Assembly (NCBI GenBank): GCA_020086605.1
Contig: JACBWW010000008.1
Location: forward strand, 22,655,959-22,719,958
Source: Lanius collurio
Taxonomy: Eukaryota > Chordata > Aves > Passeriformes > Laniidae
DNA length: 64,000 nucleotides
Direction: 5' to 3'
A model generated the notes under the pieces. It did not search any database and was not told the DNA's origin. It saw only the letters and a list, made by a program, of their open reading frames with translations. A program made the translations under genes and the position numbers. Numbering within the stretch: position 1 is the first letter of the stretch; each line of letters starts with the position of its first letter. Positions 50,045 to 62,247 of the stretch are shown in pieces.

Positions 50045-52200
50045 CAGTTATGATCTTAAACTACGGGATTTGAAAAAAAAAGGAAAAGAAAACAAATTTA
50101 GCAACTAAGAATACTTTATGTTCCACTCCAACAATTTTAAGGAGTTTTCCTATTATATGAAATTCTAAATTGTAGCAGCTTGTGGATTCTTTTATTTTCA
50201 AACTGCATTATTATTCAAGTTTTCTTCTATAACCAGATAAACACATACAGTTTTAAATACATACTATGACTCTATGGGGTTTTTCAGCTTGTTCCACACA
50301 CAACCATTTTAAAGACTAAAAAATAGTATAAATTCTAAGTCTAGTAAGATCACTTAAAAGAAATTATCCTGTTTACCTTATGCTTTATGAAATGGTCAAA
50401 GTATTTATTGGAATTAAATCCTTGGAAAAATGTATCATTTTAATCATGCAAGACGCAAGTATCAATAAACACTAAAATTATAGAATATTTCTAAAGCAAA
50501 ATTGTACCCTTAATGTTGAAACTTCTTTTCAGAATAACAAAGACTAGAAGAAAAACTACCCTAATAACTCTGCTGTTACATGCACTAATATAAACTGGCC
50601 TGTTCTTCATAGAGAAAGAAACACTGGAGCACTGTGAGAGGGTACATTTGCAAGTGGCTCTCCTCATGAAGAGATATCAAAATTCACCTCTCAGTCCTGC
50701 AGATTTCAAAGCATTAGTGGAAGGACCAAGTCCACCCTTTCAGCCCTTGCTCCTTGGCTACAAGTCTCTGACCATTTTCCACAGCATGGTCTTTCTTGAA
50801 AGCCCCTCTTTTAACCAGAGCATCTAGTGCAACACAGAGGAGATACAAGATTGTATTATCAATTTTTCTGATCCAGGATGCTGACGAAAATGGCATACCT
50901 TGTTTCCTTTGGGTGAAACTTCAACACAAAGAGAAAACTTCAGGATAATCTAAGCAGGAAAGAACAGAAAGAAAAGAAACACTGACATGAAAAAATGTCT
51001 TGTCCTGTATCTCGTGTCCTCCACACACAAAACTATCACAGTCCAATGATAAAGATGAAAAAAATATGATCTTTGAAGACAATGCTCCTGTGTCAGAAGC
51101 AGCAGAAACACAGCTTTCCCAAAGAAATGTAAATCAAAAGTGAGTATCTTTCTAACAATACAGCATTTACACCAGAAATGCTAATACTAAAATATTCTAA
51201 TGACTATAATTTTTCAGAAGACATACTGGTCTTCTGTTTCTCCTGAATTTTTCTCAAAAGATGAGTTTCTTAGCAATATGAAACAGTGCTTCATGAAAAA
51301 CAACACTAAATGTAAGGAGCTGCCAATATAAAGTAGTAACACAAAGCTGGGCAATCATAACCATGAGTACTAACAATGCAGTTCAACCTTTCCAAAGCTA
51401 AGATATGAAAGCCTTACTTTAAATAAATACTTTTTTTAAAGTAGCATCAAAAGCAGACTTGATTAAATTTGTTCACAAAGTTCTTGGAATGATTCTAGCT
51501 GGACTACAGATCTCTACAATTTTGGTTCAGAAGAGAGAACACCAGTAAACTCATCCCAGTTTTTGCAGCATTTTGCTTGAAACGTCTGATCAGAGTTTAG
51601 CTTGTAGGATCCAAACAAAATTGAGCAACATTTGATTATGATTATTTTATTTGATTTTCTGAAGCATTTGCACAATATTCTTGTTACTTTGAAGATACCT
51701 CACTTCAAGCTGTTCAGCTTTTATTCAAGAAGGCCAAGCACAGTTTCTTTTTATGAAACACTGTAAATATAGAAAGCTGTAAATTAAGTTGCTTTGGAAC
51801 AGAGAAAGCAATTTTAAGAAATGTTAAGTGATATATCTAGCTTTGAAATCATTCTCCATGGGTAGGAACAGGACTTTCCTTATTTTCTAGCCACAATGGG
51901 AAGCAAAAAGGCTAATACAATTTCAGGCTAGAAAAAAAGAAAATAAATATATGTATATATTATAATACATACCAGTAGGTAGAAGAAATACTTAAGAAAA
52001 GCAGAGCTGTGTTTATAACCACAAAACTTAGGTGTTAGCATAAGTATTAGAAATACACTCCAAAATTTTAAAGTTATGAAGCAATTACTGCAGAATCTAT
52101 TAGAATATATACTTTAATTACTCCGGTACCTACAATAATCACTTACAAACTTGTACTATTATTTACACATCACAGTGGTTTTGGAACTGATGCCATGATG
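50045..52200. other. AT-rich unique sequence, no gene seen
   Basis: No exon, RNA gene or repeat body is recognised. TA-rich low complexity occurs at 51940-51975. Open frames are about 60 codons or fewer. Confidence 0.5.
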
Positions 52201-52213
52201 ATTTTTTGCCTTT

Positions 52214-52245
52214 CCTTTTATACCCCTTTTATACCTTTTTATACC
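52214..52245. repeat. about 11-bp tandem repeat, three copies
   Basis: CCTTTTATACC (52214-52224), CCTTTTATACC (52225-52235) and TTTTTATACC (52236-52245) are adjacent. On the minus strand each unit gives GGTATAAAA, so the array holds three TATA-like motifs in tandem. Confidence 0.9.
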
Positions 52246-52906
52246 TTCTGCATTCTTAGTGCTTTTTTGCATACATTCTTGGACTTGCTTCTTCATTTTA
52301 GGAGCTTCGTAGGCAGGGGTTAGTGTGCCCCAAGCCCCAAGGTCCTCTCCAGAACACATTCTGTAAACTAAGACAGAACCATCCAGGGGAAGGTTTCTTG
52401 GGGAGGGGGGGCTCATTCAAGCCTCTCCTTGGGGAATCTTTGATAGATTTGCTAATTAGTAATAAGACCTATTATGTTATACCAGATCTTTTGGGGGTGG
52501 GCACTGGGATGTGCATTTCGGTGCATTCGACCTGGACATAGTACACCTAAGGATCCTTAAAATAAATACCAAGGTAAAATCCCTTTTTCCCTTCTAACTG
52601 TGTTTGACTCTTGATTTTAAGACCAGGAAAAGGCATCAGAACAATCGTAATAAAACTAAATAAATAATTATTCAGGAAGGCATATACACTACTGATATGA
52701 ATGGATCTATTAATTATAAAAACCTTTCTAGATTTTAATATTCCTTTCATACAGTGAACCATCCAACCTGAAACTGAACTGAAAGATATTCCTCTATATG
52801 GGCTGGCAATTACTGAAACCTTACCACAAGAAAAGGTTTGGGAGCAGATGTTTCAAAACTGGTTTGCTGAGTTTAAAGAGTTTCCTAAACAATGGTGATG
52901 GCTTAC

Positions 52907-53149
52907 CTGAGTTGGAGCACTCCTACACCAGCAGGTCCAGCTGATCCCTGCTACGTCACTGCTTTGTGCCTCAGAGGTCACCCCTTGGCAGCCTGTGTGA
53001 TTTGCAGCCTTGGCTGCAAGAATACAACCAGCACTGGAACCTGCTCTTCAGGTTTGGCACATGGGATCAGGGACAAGGCAAGGCAGCTGGCTTGGAGGAG
53101 GGAGGGGATCCAGAAGCTTTATATAGGCTTAAGAGTACAATTGCATTGG
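52907..53149 (-). promoter_or_regulatory. candidate minus-strand TATA promoter with first exon and splice donor
   Basis: On the minus strand there is a CCAAT motif (complement of ATTGG at 53145-53149), then TATATAAAG (complement of CTTTATATA, 53118-53126). About 180 bases beyond the expected start near 53090 is a strong donor, CAACTCAG|GTAAGCC (exon end at 52907). The intervening candidate exon is GC-richer than the surroundings and has no obvious long open frame. Upstream, minus-strand sequence starting TGTCCCGGTTTCATGCAGG (53295 leftward) could be the beginning of a retroviral LTR, since TG starts, TATA and a leader donor are all LTR features. I cannot match it to a remembered LTR family. 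A non-coding host RNA promoter or a solo LTR promoter are both open. Confidence 0.35.
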
Positions 53150-53320
53150 CCAGGCAGCTGTGTCTGAATGAAAGTGCACAAAGAGAAGGCAGGACCTTTG
53201 TGGCGGTGTTCTGGCTTTATGGGGTGTCAGGAGAAAGGTGACAACAGGAGAGAGATGTTAGACTGCCATTTCCCACAGCCTGCATGAAACCGGGACAACC
53301 AGATTTAAAAATAAAAGCCA

Positions 53321-53370
53321 CAATTTTTAATTTTATTTTTATAAAAATAAAAAAAATGAAAAAAAAATTG
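53321..53370. repeat. AT palindrome, 22-nt perfect core
   Basis: The 22 bases at 53331-53352 equal their own reverse complement; the left half is TTTTATTTTTA. Flanking CAATTTTT (53321-53328) and AAAAATTG (53363-53370) form outer complementary arms after mismatches. It is a potential cruciform or a decayed AT-rich element. Confidence 0.8.
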
Positions 53371-53911
53371 AACGCCAATTTAGGGATATAGGTGAAATGT
53401 TATTTGTTCAAAACAAGTCATAAACCAGTCCTATATTGAGTTGGTCAAGCAGGTAAGCAAAAGGAAAGAGTCCTAGAAAACCTCTAATCTTATTTCCACA
53501 AAAGAAATTTTTATTCTAAATTTTTCATTACAAGCTATGTAAGTGCAGGTACCTTTACAGCTAATTAGATGTCTAAAAAATTCAGGAAGAAATTTTGCCC
53601 AGAAGTTGAAACTGATTTCTGAAAATGCAGTTCTGTGGGCCCTAATGTGTATGATTCCACCATCTACTTAATGTAAATTTTGCTGTGTGTTTATACTCCC
53701 CTCCAGCTATCACTTGTATTGATCATTGTGATTTCAATCCTTAGATGCATTTTTGGGGGCCCAATAAAAAGTGGCCAATCATGCATTTTAAACAAACAGT
53801 GTAGCTAAAAAGCATATACATAGATCTCCGCTAAAGAAGTGCTCAAAACAGTATTGGTGTTCAATTTAAACAGCTGATGAGTGCAAATCAGTGATGCCAG
53901 CATTAGCATGT

Positions 53912-53952
53912 TATACTGCTCTAGCAGTATATAACCTGAGAAGTTATATACT
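53912..53952. repeat. two overlapping inverted repeats upstream of the SINE
   Basis: TATACTGCT (53912-53920) and AGCAGTATA (53923-53931) form a perfect 9-bp inverted repeat with a 2-base spacer. AGTATATAAC (53926-53935) and GTTATATACT (53943-53952) form a perfect 10-bp inverted repeat with a 7-base loop. The arms overlap, so the two folds exclude each other, as at 18667-18706. Confidence 0.85.
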
Positions 53953-54021
53953 ACTACTATATACTCCCACTACATTTATGAGTCCTGATGATAAATACAT
54001 TTACAAAACAAAAAAATAAGA

Positions 54022-54160
54022 GATCCTGAGATTAGCTTAGTTGTTTAGAACGTGGTGCTCCTAACACCAAGGTCAGGTGCTGTATGGGCCATTCACTTAA
54101 GTGTTGGAACTGATGATCCCTTTGAGTCCCTGCCAACTCAGAACACTCTGGGACTGGAAA
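54022..54160 (+). mobile_element. tRNA-Ile-derived SINE with CR1-like tail (TguSINE1-like)
   Basis: The head follows a tRNA-Ile gene: TTAGCTTAGTTGTTTAGA covers the D-arm and A box. TGGTG CTCCTAA CACCA (54053-54069) is a perfectly paired anticodon stem with a 7-base loop, and AAGGTC followed by TGTATGGGCCA marks the T-arm and acceptor 3' strand. The tail, GTTGGAACTGATGATCCCTT and TGCCAACTCAGAACACTCTG, is the CR1 3' end recognised by CR1 reverse transcriptase. This head-tail pairing is, to my knowledge, the TguSINE1 family of passerines. Relative to tRNA-Ile about 8 bases are missing around the B box, and the anticodon position reads CCT instead of AAT. It is therefore a SINE copy with a broken internal promoter, not a tRNA gene. 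It supports a songbird origin. Confidence 0.88.
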
Positions 54161-57100
54161 AATCACACCTGAAACCTCCAACTCCCTTACTGCTACAGCT
54201 CCATATTACAGTGCTTGCTTACTGAAATGAAGTTAATCATTGGGACACTGGAAGTAAAGAATCCAAATAGCACAAGCAGATTTTAATCTCCTTCTTTCCA
54301 ATTTGAAAAGAAAAAATACATAAGAAAGACAATGGTGTAAGAACTGGTAGATTTTGTTACCCAGACGTCTGATTACAACCCATTTTCTACCACTCTTCCC
54401 CTTAATTTAAAGAAAATCATATACAGAAGTTTTATCTTTTTCCAGACTCCTGAAATCCAAATAGCATGTCTCCTGACTTTTGTTAGTTTTCTGCTAAATC
54501 ACTGCCAGAGAGCATTGTTTGTTCTTTGTTTGAAATTATCAGCAACTTTTAGCCAGATCTATCAACTGCAAAGAAATCTCTCAAGTTCTGAGCAATTTCT
54601 CTTCTACAAGCCATCTTCTATTAGGCAAAAAAACTTGCTGGGATAATTCCAAACTCCCTCTTCATCCCTCTGGGATGTTTCTTAAATTTCTACACCAGGT
54701 CCTCAACAAAGAAATGAGCTCTTTCTTTTGGAATCAACAAGAATAAAGTGTTTAGTTTCTTAATTACTGGGCTAGGCTCTCTCCAAAAGTGTCTAAGTTT
54801 GGAATTCTTTTTCTGGCTACTTTTTTTAATCAAGTGCCAAGCATTTTCTGCTCCCTGGTTGGGAACATAATTATTTTCATTTCTTTTGGGCTTCTACTGT
54901 CTTTACTTGCAGCTCAGAACTGCCTTATATTCAGGAATACTGAACTGCAGACAGATAAGTAACAACATTGCAACAACAGCTACCTAGAGATGACTCTGAT
55001 AATTACCAGAGTTTTTTACATTAGCAAAAAAGCAGAAGTACAAAAACGAGCTCTGTAAAAGCAATGGATAATAGAATGCTAGAAAAGTAAAAAAATGTTA
55101 TTTTTATGTTCTAGCATTTATAGTCTTCACCAAGACTTTAAGCATTTAATTTGCAGCCTCCAAACTCCACACCAATCAAGCTCAATTTATTCAAGTGCAA
55201 ATCCCACAGCAACTTTCAGCATTGCATAAAAGTAATTTCCCATACAGAAGCCGCAAGTGACTAGGATCAACTTGGAAATTTAAATACAATCTAGTTCATA
55301 AAAATCCTTTCTTCACCAATTCAAATCCTTTTTGCTGTTCCTCTGTCAAAAGTTACTCAATTAGTTGGTACTACAATGGTATTGCCCAGACATCCAGACT
55401 ATATGCAAGTCTCTTCTCTGAAAACTATGAATTTCCTCACCACTTGAAGAAGTTTCTGGGTCCTTTCTAACAGTCAGTTCCGGGATTTGAGGTGCAGTAG
55501 CACAGATGACATTACTTTAAACTTGCTTCGTCTTCCTGTGTGTTAAAGAGTGAACTCTAAATTGAAAACACTCTTTTGGATACCTTTAGAATGTTTCCAG
55601 TTCCTACCAAATAGCTCTACTCTATTCCTTATAAAGAGTTGGAATAGTTTAAGTACTTGAGAACATCTTCTATTCCCAAAGATTTGGGATATATCACTTA
55701 CTGCTCTCGGAAAATCCAGAGCATTCCACAGTGACCTTTTCCTCACTTTAATTACAGCCAAAACAATATATTTTATATATTTTGCTTCCAATGGTTTACA
55801 TTGTCTGCTACTGAAGAAAGCTATCAACCCTCTTAACTTACCTGTGGAATCAGAATTAACAAATGTCCTCCAGTTTTGGTCATACTTTTTAAAAATTATT
55901 ACTGTAAAGGATGTCAAATCAGCTCATTATTTAGTTTCTTTTATCTTATGGTGATACACTATAAAATCCTTCAGGGTGACTTTCTTTCAGTAACATGCTA
56001 TGGCTTGTCCTAGTGCTGAACCAAATCAAATCTCTCAAGTTTTCAATTCATTACAATTGCTGCTTCCTGCTTTTTTGGCTTGCAAAACATCCTCTAGATC
56101 TTTGACTCACATGAGTTTCACAGAGCTCTTGTTTGGTGATTACCTTTACAGAATAAGCTGCAGTGAACTCAGGATCCTTGGTCTGTTTTCTGACTGGCTG
56201 CATATTGGTCAGCCTCAGTATTCTCAACCCTACATTCCTCAGGAGTAGAGCTCTTCTGCATGGAGCAAAGATTTTACTTTCATGCCAGTACATTCACTGC
56301 CTCAATTCAACACTAGTCCTATGCACTTGAATTTTCGTTTCATGTAATTTGCTTTTAGAAATCTCATCTAGTGAGATTTAACATCTAGGCCTTTTCCATA
56401 TGTTGCCCCACTGACTTTAGAGGATAATTTTGTCATAATTAATCAGAATACTCTATGTGTAAATGCTGCAGAATTCAGCCCTCACATGTTCACTGTGTCC
56501 TTCCTACCTCACTCCATGGTTTCCTTTATTCCTTGCATACCCTGTATGCAGCTGGGCTTCCAGAAAGGGCAAAAAAAGGGTCAACACAAATATTTCACAT
56601 ATACTTACAGCTTAGAAAAGTCTTCAACATCACAAAACAGTATCCCAAATTATAAGATATTTGGACACCACTGATGAATTTGCAACTAGGTAGGACAGAC
56701 AAATTGCATCTACATGAAAAAAACCACCAGACAAATCCAAAGCTAAGTGCCTTAGCTAGGCAATTTCACATCATTGCTGTTATTTGACTTAATGAGATCT
56801 GAAACAATATCAGCCATGACTTGAAGGACAATAAAAAATTTATATTCCTTTCACTAAAATGAAAATTTCTGCTAATTTTTCTTCTAGAAAGCTTTTATGC
56901 TTAGACTAACCAGATTCTTAGAAATGGGGAAAACTATTCCTATTCCAAAACATCATCAGTGTACTGTTTTTATGAAGATCTTGGAGGAGCACATGTCAAA
57001 CGCTTGTTTTAGGTGAGTTAGAACCAGTAAGAGTGTGCTCTGTCAAAGAAGACATTTTGACCATCAAAAATGAAAACATTTACAAGGTCCTAAGGAAGTT

Positions 57101-60100
57101 CTCGGAAGCTTTTTCTTGAGAAATGAAATTGATTTGAAAACCTAATTTTTTATGAAAAACAAATATGACCAAAACTACTTGATCATTTTTGGCTCAAAAC
57201 ATGGCGATAAGTAATGAATCTGTTTCCAAAGACTTCTGACTTACTGTGCTGCTGCCTTGATCATCAAACCTGCAGATATCCACTAACTAATAAATCTAGG
57301 CAAAATTTTAACATACATTCATTTTAAAAAGTAATTTAAGTTCTAGTGTGCTTGGTGCGGCACAAACTTTAACAAAAATAAGTTCCCTTCACAGTCCTAC
57401 AGTCTCATAATTTGGATGAGATCCTAAGAATACAATTCCCATTTAATTCAATGGTAAGCACATAACTAAAACCCTGTGCAAGGCATTGAAAATTTAGCAC
57501 AGTATTCACTAAGTAGATCCAGATGATGGGCCAAATCCAGCTCTGATGTAGGTGGGCAAAATGCCATTTAAATCATTTGAGTTGCAACACTAGAGCTGAA
57601 TTTGACCTTATATTTTTTGAACATCATGCCAAATGACTGCAAAAACAATGTAGTTTTTACTCAAGTGCAAATGAATGCGGTGGTTTCATCCTAGACCCTG
57701 GAGGACATGTATTCAGAGCACAAAAGCATCACACAGTTTGGCACAGCTTGTAACTGCTTTTCCACAAAGATCCAGGACTAGAGTGTTTAGGGCGTTGCAG
57801 GTCATGAGCAGAGGAGGCAAAGCAGCCTGGCTGCATGGACATGGCTGCACACTGCTTGCCTCTTGCTAACCTCTGGCCAGCACTCGCTTCCTCATTTTCA
57901 TCATTCACTTTAATGCTTCAAGAGCAACATCAATTTGAATGATTCTGAAGTCTCAGAGGATGTGCACTGTTCCTCCCCAGGGCCTACTGAAAGGCAACTC
58001 CATAGCTTCATATTTATGCTGATAAAACCACAAGCTGAATTTGTCTTAGTGTGGTTATTAACACCTGGCCTGTGTAATGTTTTACTTTTAAATATGCGAA
58101 GGGTCTTTTCAAAAGAAAATTTATAGAAGGCAGTGATAAATAGGAGTACCATTTTTAATACATATACTCACCAGCTGTTCAATATTTTCATATTTAGACT
58201 TTAGCTTCCAGAATTAGTAAGAATAAAAGACGTTTATTAATCTCCTATAGACCTATATTCCTCTGTATTTAGCACAGATAACAATTAAAAAAAAAAAAAG
58301 TAGATAGCCCACAAAAAGGCTGCCTGAATCATGAGATTCAGCAACCTATCCCACCACTTTTTGAGGATATTGAGTCCATTTGGTATCCACATCCCATTAC
58401 TGCTGATTTTCTTATTTACCTTTTCCATCTTGAGGCAATAAAAAGAGAAAGCTTTGCCATAGAAAAAGGGGGAAAAGGCACAAAAACATTGTCTGGTGAA
58501 AAATTCCTCATTTTGAATGTGTATACATGTAAGAAACTGTTGTCCAACAAGTTGAATATATCATAAAAGAAAAAGCAAGTCTTCTAGTTTTGCTGGTATT
58601 TCACAAGAACAACTTTTGTTCCGCTCTTTGTTCATCTCATTTGTACTCTTTAGAACTGTACTGTCAGCAGAGACACTTTCCTGAAAGAAATTAGAAGGAT
58701 AATAACCCTGGACCAGAGAACAGCCAAAGAAATAATCTGCAGTAGTACTTTTCTCTACTCACATAGAAAATGAGAAAGATAATTTGTTTCTGACAGCCTT
58801 CACCTTCACTCTGCTAGCAGTTTTTATCACCAGTTTAATTCTTCCTTCCAGCATTCTCTGAATTGTTCAAACAAGAGACTTCAGCAGTGCTTGTTTTGCA
58901 GCTGTGTGGATCCCATACCGCCCAGCTCTGCAGACCAAAGCCCGCCAGCAGACTGGGCAAGCCCAAAGCAGGCCGTGCCAGTGTGAACTGAGCAGAAGAA
59001 GTGCTTGGGTCATGTAGCTAGAATGTAAAGCAGCAATTACAGCAAACCCAAATGGAGACTGAGAATTTATCAAGAGCTCTTTTAAAAGCAAATTAAAAGT
59101 CTAAATTCATCAACCTGGTTTTGACAATCTTGACTTACTGCTATTCAGGCTTTTGATTTGGGATTTTTAAATCTAATTAGGAGTAGATGCAGTTCAGTGT
59201 TTTCCTTGATATTCTAGATGACAAAGTTCCAATCTCACAATTCTTTTGTACATTTTTCAATTACTCTATTCAATCGATAGCAAGTAATGTTGTTACATCT
59301 ACATAAACTTACTTCATCTAGGAACAGTGACATCAGAATAACATTCTTGAGAAAAAATTTTAAACTGCTGCTGAGAAAACATCTTAAATTTATCTTCTGG
59401 TAGGTGGCAGATATACTTTTTCTTACCCTTTCCCTCCAACAGATAGAAGGAAATTTAAAAAAAATAAAATTATCTCCTACAAACCAAAACCAACCATTTT
59501 TTCAAATTAAAAAAAAGGTGCAACATAGTTCTTTTAAAATCATGCTTTACAACCTTTTATTTTCTCCATAACTCACTTTTTTTTTTTTTCAGATGTGATG
59601 TCTGGAAAACTGTAGTAAACTGGCTTTCAATTCCAGTAAGCCCCCCTAGGAAATCAGCTTTCAGTTCCAGGAGAAAATTTTTAGTTAGTGGCTAAGAGAC
59701 TTCCAAGTTCATGATCCAGAACAGGCCAAGAACACTTATAAGTCAACAACATCATAAATTAACTAAGTAAAACTAAAGTACTGAAATATCTGAAGTTGAT
59801 TTCAAGGATATCAAATCAGAACTTAACTCAGACTTCCAAACCCTGCTTAATTTTCATAGAGAATTTTTGTCTCAAAAAAACAGTCTATACCAAAATACTA
59901 CATCCCACAAAATCCACCACTAAAACCTTGAACAGGCTTTTTCATTACAAGTGCCAGACATTTTTTTCCCCTTTCCCCTTGACCACCTTTTTGCTAAATC
60001 AGACTTCAAATAGAGAGCTTTCTGGGAGAAATTAAAAGACACTCACAAACTACCCCCATCTTAGATTGACTTTGACATTTTACAAGGACATTAGAGCTAA

Positions 60101-61620
60101 GTCTTGCCAAATTTGAGTGGAAGACTTCCAACCCAAGATTCTGCGGCGAGTAGGGCTGGTGGATAGGTCACATTCTTTCTTTCAGCCATACAAATTGATG
60201 TCCTAATATGGTTCTAGGTGGCACTATTCTGTGAATAGATTCTTTTCTTAATAAAATAACTCTTCATTACCAAATACCACTGTACTGTTTGACAAAACTG
60301 TGCCATTAACCCATTCTTTAGCAAACTCAGGGTATGAGCTATCTTAGTCCCAAAGTAGTTTCAACCACTCTGTTTTGGTTCAGTTCATAGCTCAAGCTTC
60401 TTGTACTTCTGCTGTTAGAGAGGATATAGGTCTTCATGTATATTTTGAAGATGGTTTTTCTTTCAAAGTAGGATCACATTAAAGTCAGTGAAACCTTTGA
60501 AAACATTCAATAGAGAATTCATTTGGAAAAGCCCCATGGATCCCTTGGAAGAAAAGCTCCAGACATTTATGAACAATTGTTTAATGAGACAAAATTTAAA
60601 GTCTTTGCTCTGGGCCATAGGTAATTCAGACTCATGTTGCCCTACTCCCTAATATGCTGATTGCTTCAAAAATATAAGGCTGATTCTTTCTTTGCAGGGC
60701 ACCCTTTACACCTACTTTCTTCCCCTTTCTTTGCAGGCATCACTGATGTACAAGGATTAAAGAACAAAAATTCACAGAGACAGAATACCTATTTCTTTAG
60801 GGACTGAAAACCAGAAACTTGGACTATAGTCACACACGTCTACATTTTTTATCTGTGTACCTCAGTTTCATCTGAAAGAAATTATGTATCTTGGCATAAC
60901 TAAACTGTGGCATCCAACTGTGTCTTATAATCTGTTTCATAGATAAACAGAGTTTATATAGGCAAGCAGATATGCTTTCCCAAAAAATGCAAAGCAGCAA
61001 TGAGAGGGAGAAAGATTCCACCCCTCTTCATGGGAAATTTCTTTAAGTGTCTTGGGGTTGCTCTTGCTTAATGTAACGTAATTTTCAAATGACACTTCCA
61101 TCTGTAATCACTCATAATTACCATGTCAGCCCAGAATATGCTGGGGTTACTAATGTCTTGTATTTAGATTTTCTTGTTAACTATAGTCCAAGATTTTTAA
61201 ACATAGCAGCACTCAGGACCTCTAATAAAAGAGAGTCTATTTTACATTTATTTCTTGCTATCTATTTTACCAGCAATTTGATGGCATTACAAAAAAATTG
61301 GCATAAGACATGCAATGTGATTAGTCTTATTAACAATCATGTTCTTAATTACTGCATGTTATTGAAAAAATCCTCTAATAACAGACAGCCAGTTTTCATG
61401 ACATGAAATCCATGGAAATCTGTAAATATTAAGGCTGTATTTTTGCAAGCATTTCGGGTTCAGCTTATTATAATAGGATATCTGTTTAAGCTACATTCAC
61501 ACATTTACACTGCCTTTATAGGAAGTATAATACACTACAAAAGAAAGGTATCAGATTTATCATGAACATATTTCATAAAAATGAGCTCCTCTGCTATTAA
61601 GTACCAAATGAAACAAAGAA
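54161..61620. other. AT-rich unique sequence, no gene seen
   Basis: No exon or repeat is recognised with confidence. A-runs are at about 58287-58300 and T-runs at about 59577-59590. Balanced-composition patches at 57670-57880 and 58880-59000 have no identifiable content. A TTTTAG|GTGAGT motif at 57005-57016 has the form of a juxtaposed 3' and 5' splice site. Open frames up to 124 codons (55543-55917, minus) have no recognised motif. Confidence 0.5.
55075..55118. repeat. extended stem-loop, 10-bp perfect outer arms
   Basis: AATGCTAGAA (55075-55084) pairs with TTCTAGCATT (55109-55118). Inside, TAAAAA (55088-55093) pairs with TTTTTA (55101-55106) after a small internal loop. The whole hairpin is about 44 bases, short for a microRNA precursor. 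Confidence 0.8.
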
Positions 61621-62047
61621 TGAAAAATCAGGAAAGTGGGGGGAAGGGGTGAGGTCAGAGTGATTTTGTTTTGTCTTTTTTCCACACCGCCCAATACTGC
61701 TGCTTTCTAGGCTGGCTGTTTACTTATATATTCTGTCCTGCATAAAGGCATTTTGCATTCCTCTTCCCTGGTCTCCAGTTTGTCCATCTCACATGAAAGA
61801 TAACAATAATGGCACAGGTAGCAAAGGCAGAGCTTGCTCAGGCTTAGACAGCAGAAGAATTACCCATGGCTCCCCTCCACAGGACTGCAGCCTGAGCAAT
61901 TTTGCCTCATTTTCATATGGGCAGGTTATGGGCAGGAGGAGGGGCAGCCCCCAAGAGATTCACACTCACACTCCAGTCAATTCGCAGATATCAAATAGCT
62001 CCACGGGGTTGTTGTACTAACAACTATCCCGTTTGTTGTTGTCTTAG

Positions 62048-62247
62048 GCTCTGTAGAAAACTTTTAAGTAATGCTGGGTTTACTTAACTGCAGAAAGTTT
62101 GGTGAACTTCAGTTCATTCTGAGGCTTGTTAACAGCAGGAAAAGTCCGGCCTATAGTTACAGAGGATACACTGCTTGGTGACACTAATAAGATCCAGACC
62201 CAAGAGGTAGAGACAGCTGTGATCTTCCATACACTCTGCCCTGCAGG
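62048..62247 (+). ncRNA. candidate 200-base non-coding exon with strong splice signals
   Basis: The upstream side has TACTAAC at 62015-62021, a perfect match to the optimal branch-site sequence, with the branch A 27 bases before the acceptor. A T-rich tract GTTTGTTGTTGTCTTAG ends at 62047. The downstream side has CTGCAGG|GTGAGTAT at 62241-62255, close to the ideal donor. The 200 bases between contain stops in all three plus frames (for example TAG at 62054-62056), so if spliced this would be a long non-coding RNA exon or untranslated exon. Preceding sequence (61620-62000) is also less AT-rich than average. The evidence is motif-only; no partner exon is identified. Confidence 0.4.

Noticed and set aside
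54022..54095. tRNA-Ile gene
   Set aside because: The B box is partly deleted, the anticodon is changed and the sequence continues into a CR1-like tail, so it is a SINE.
55543..55917. 124-codon minus-strand open frame
   Set aside because: No recognisable motif, no exon-boundary signals that I could pair, composition as in the surrounding sequence.
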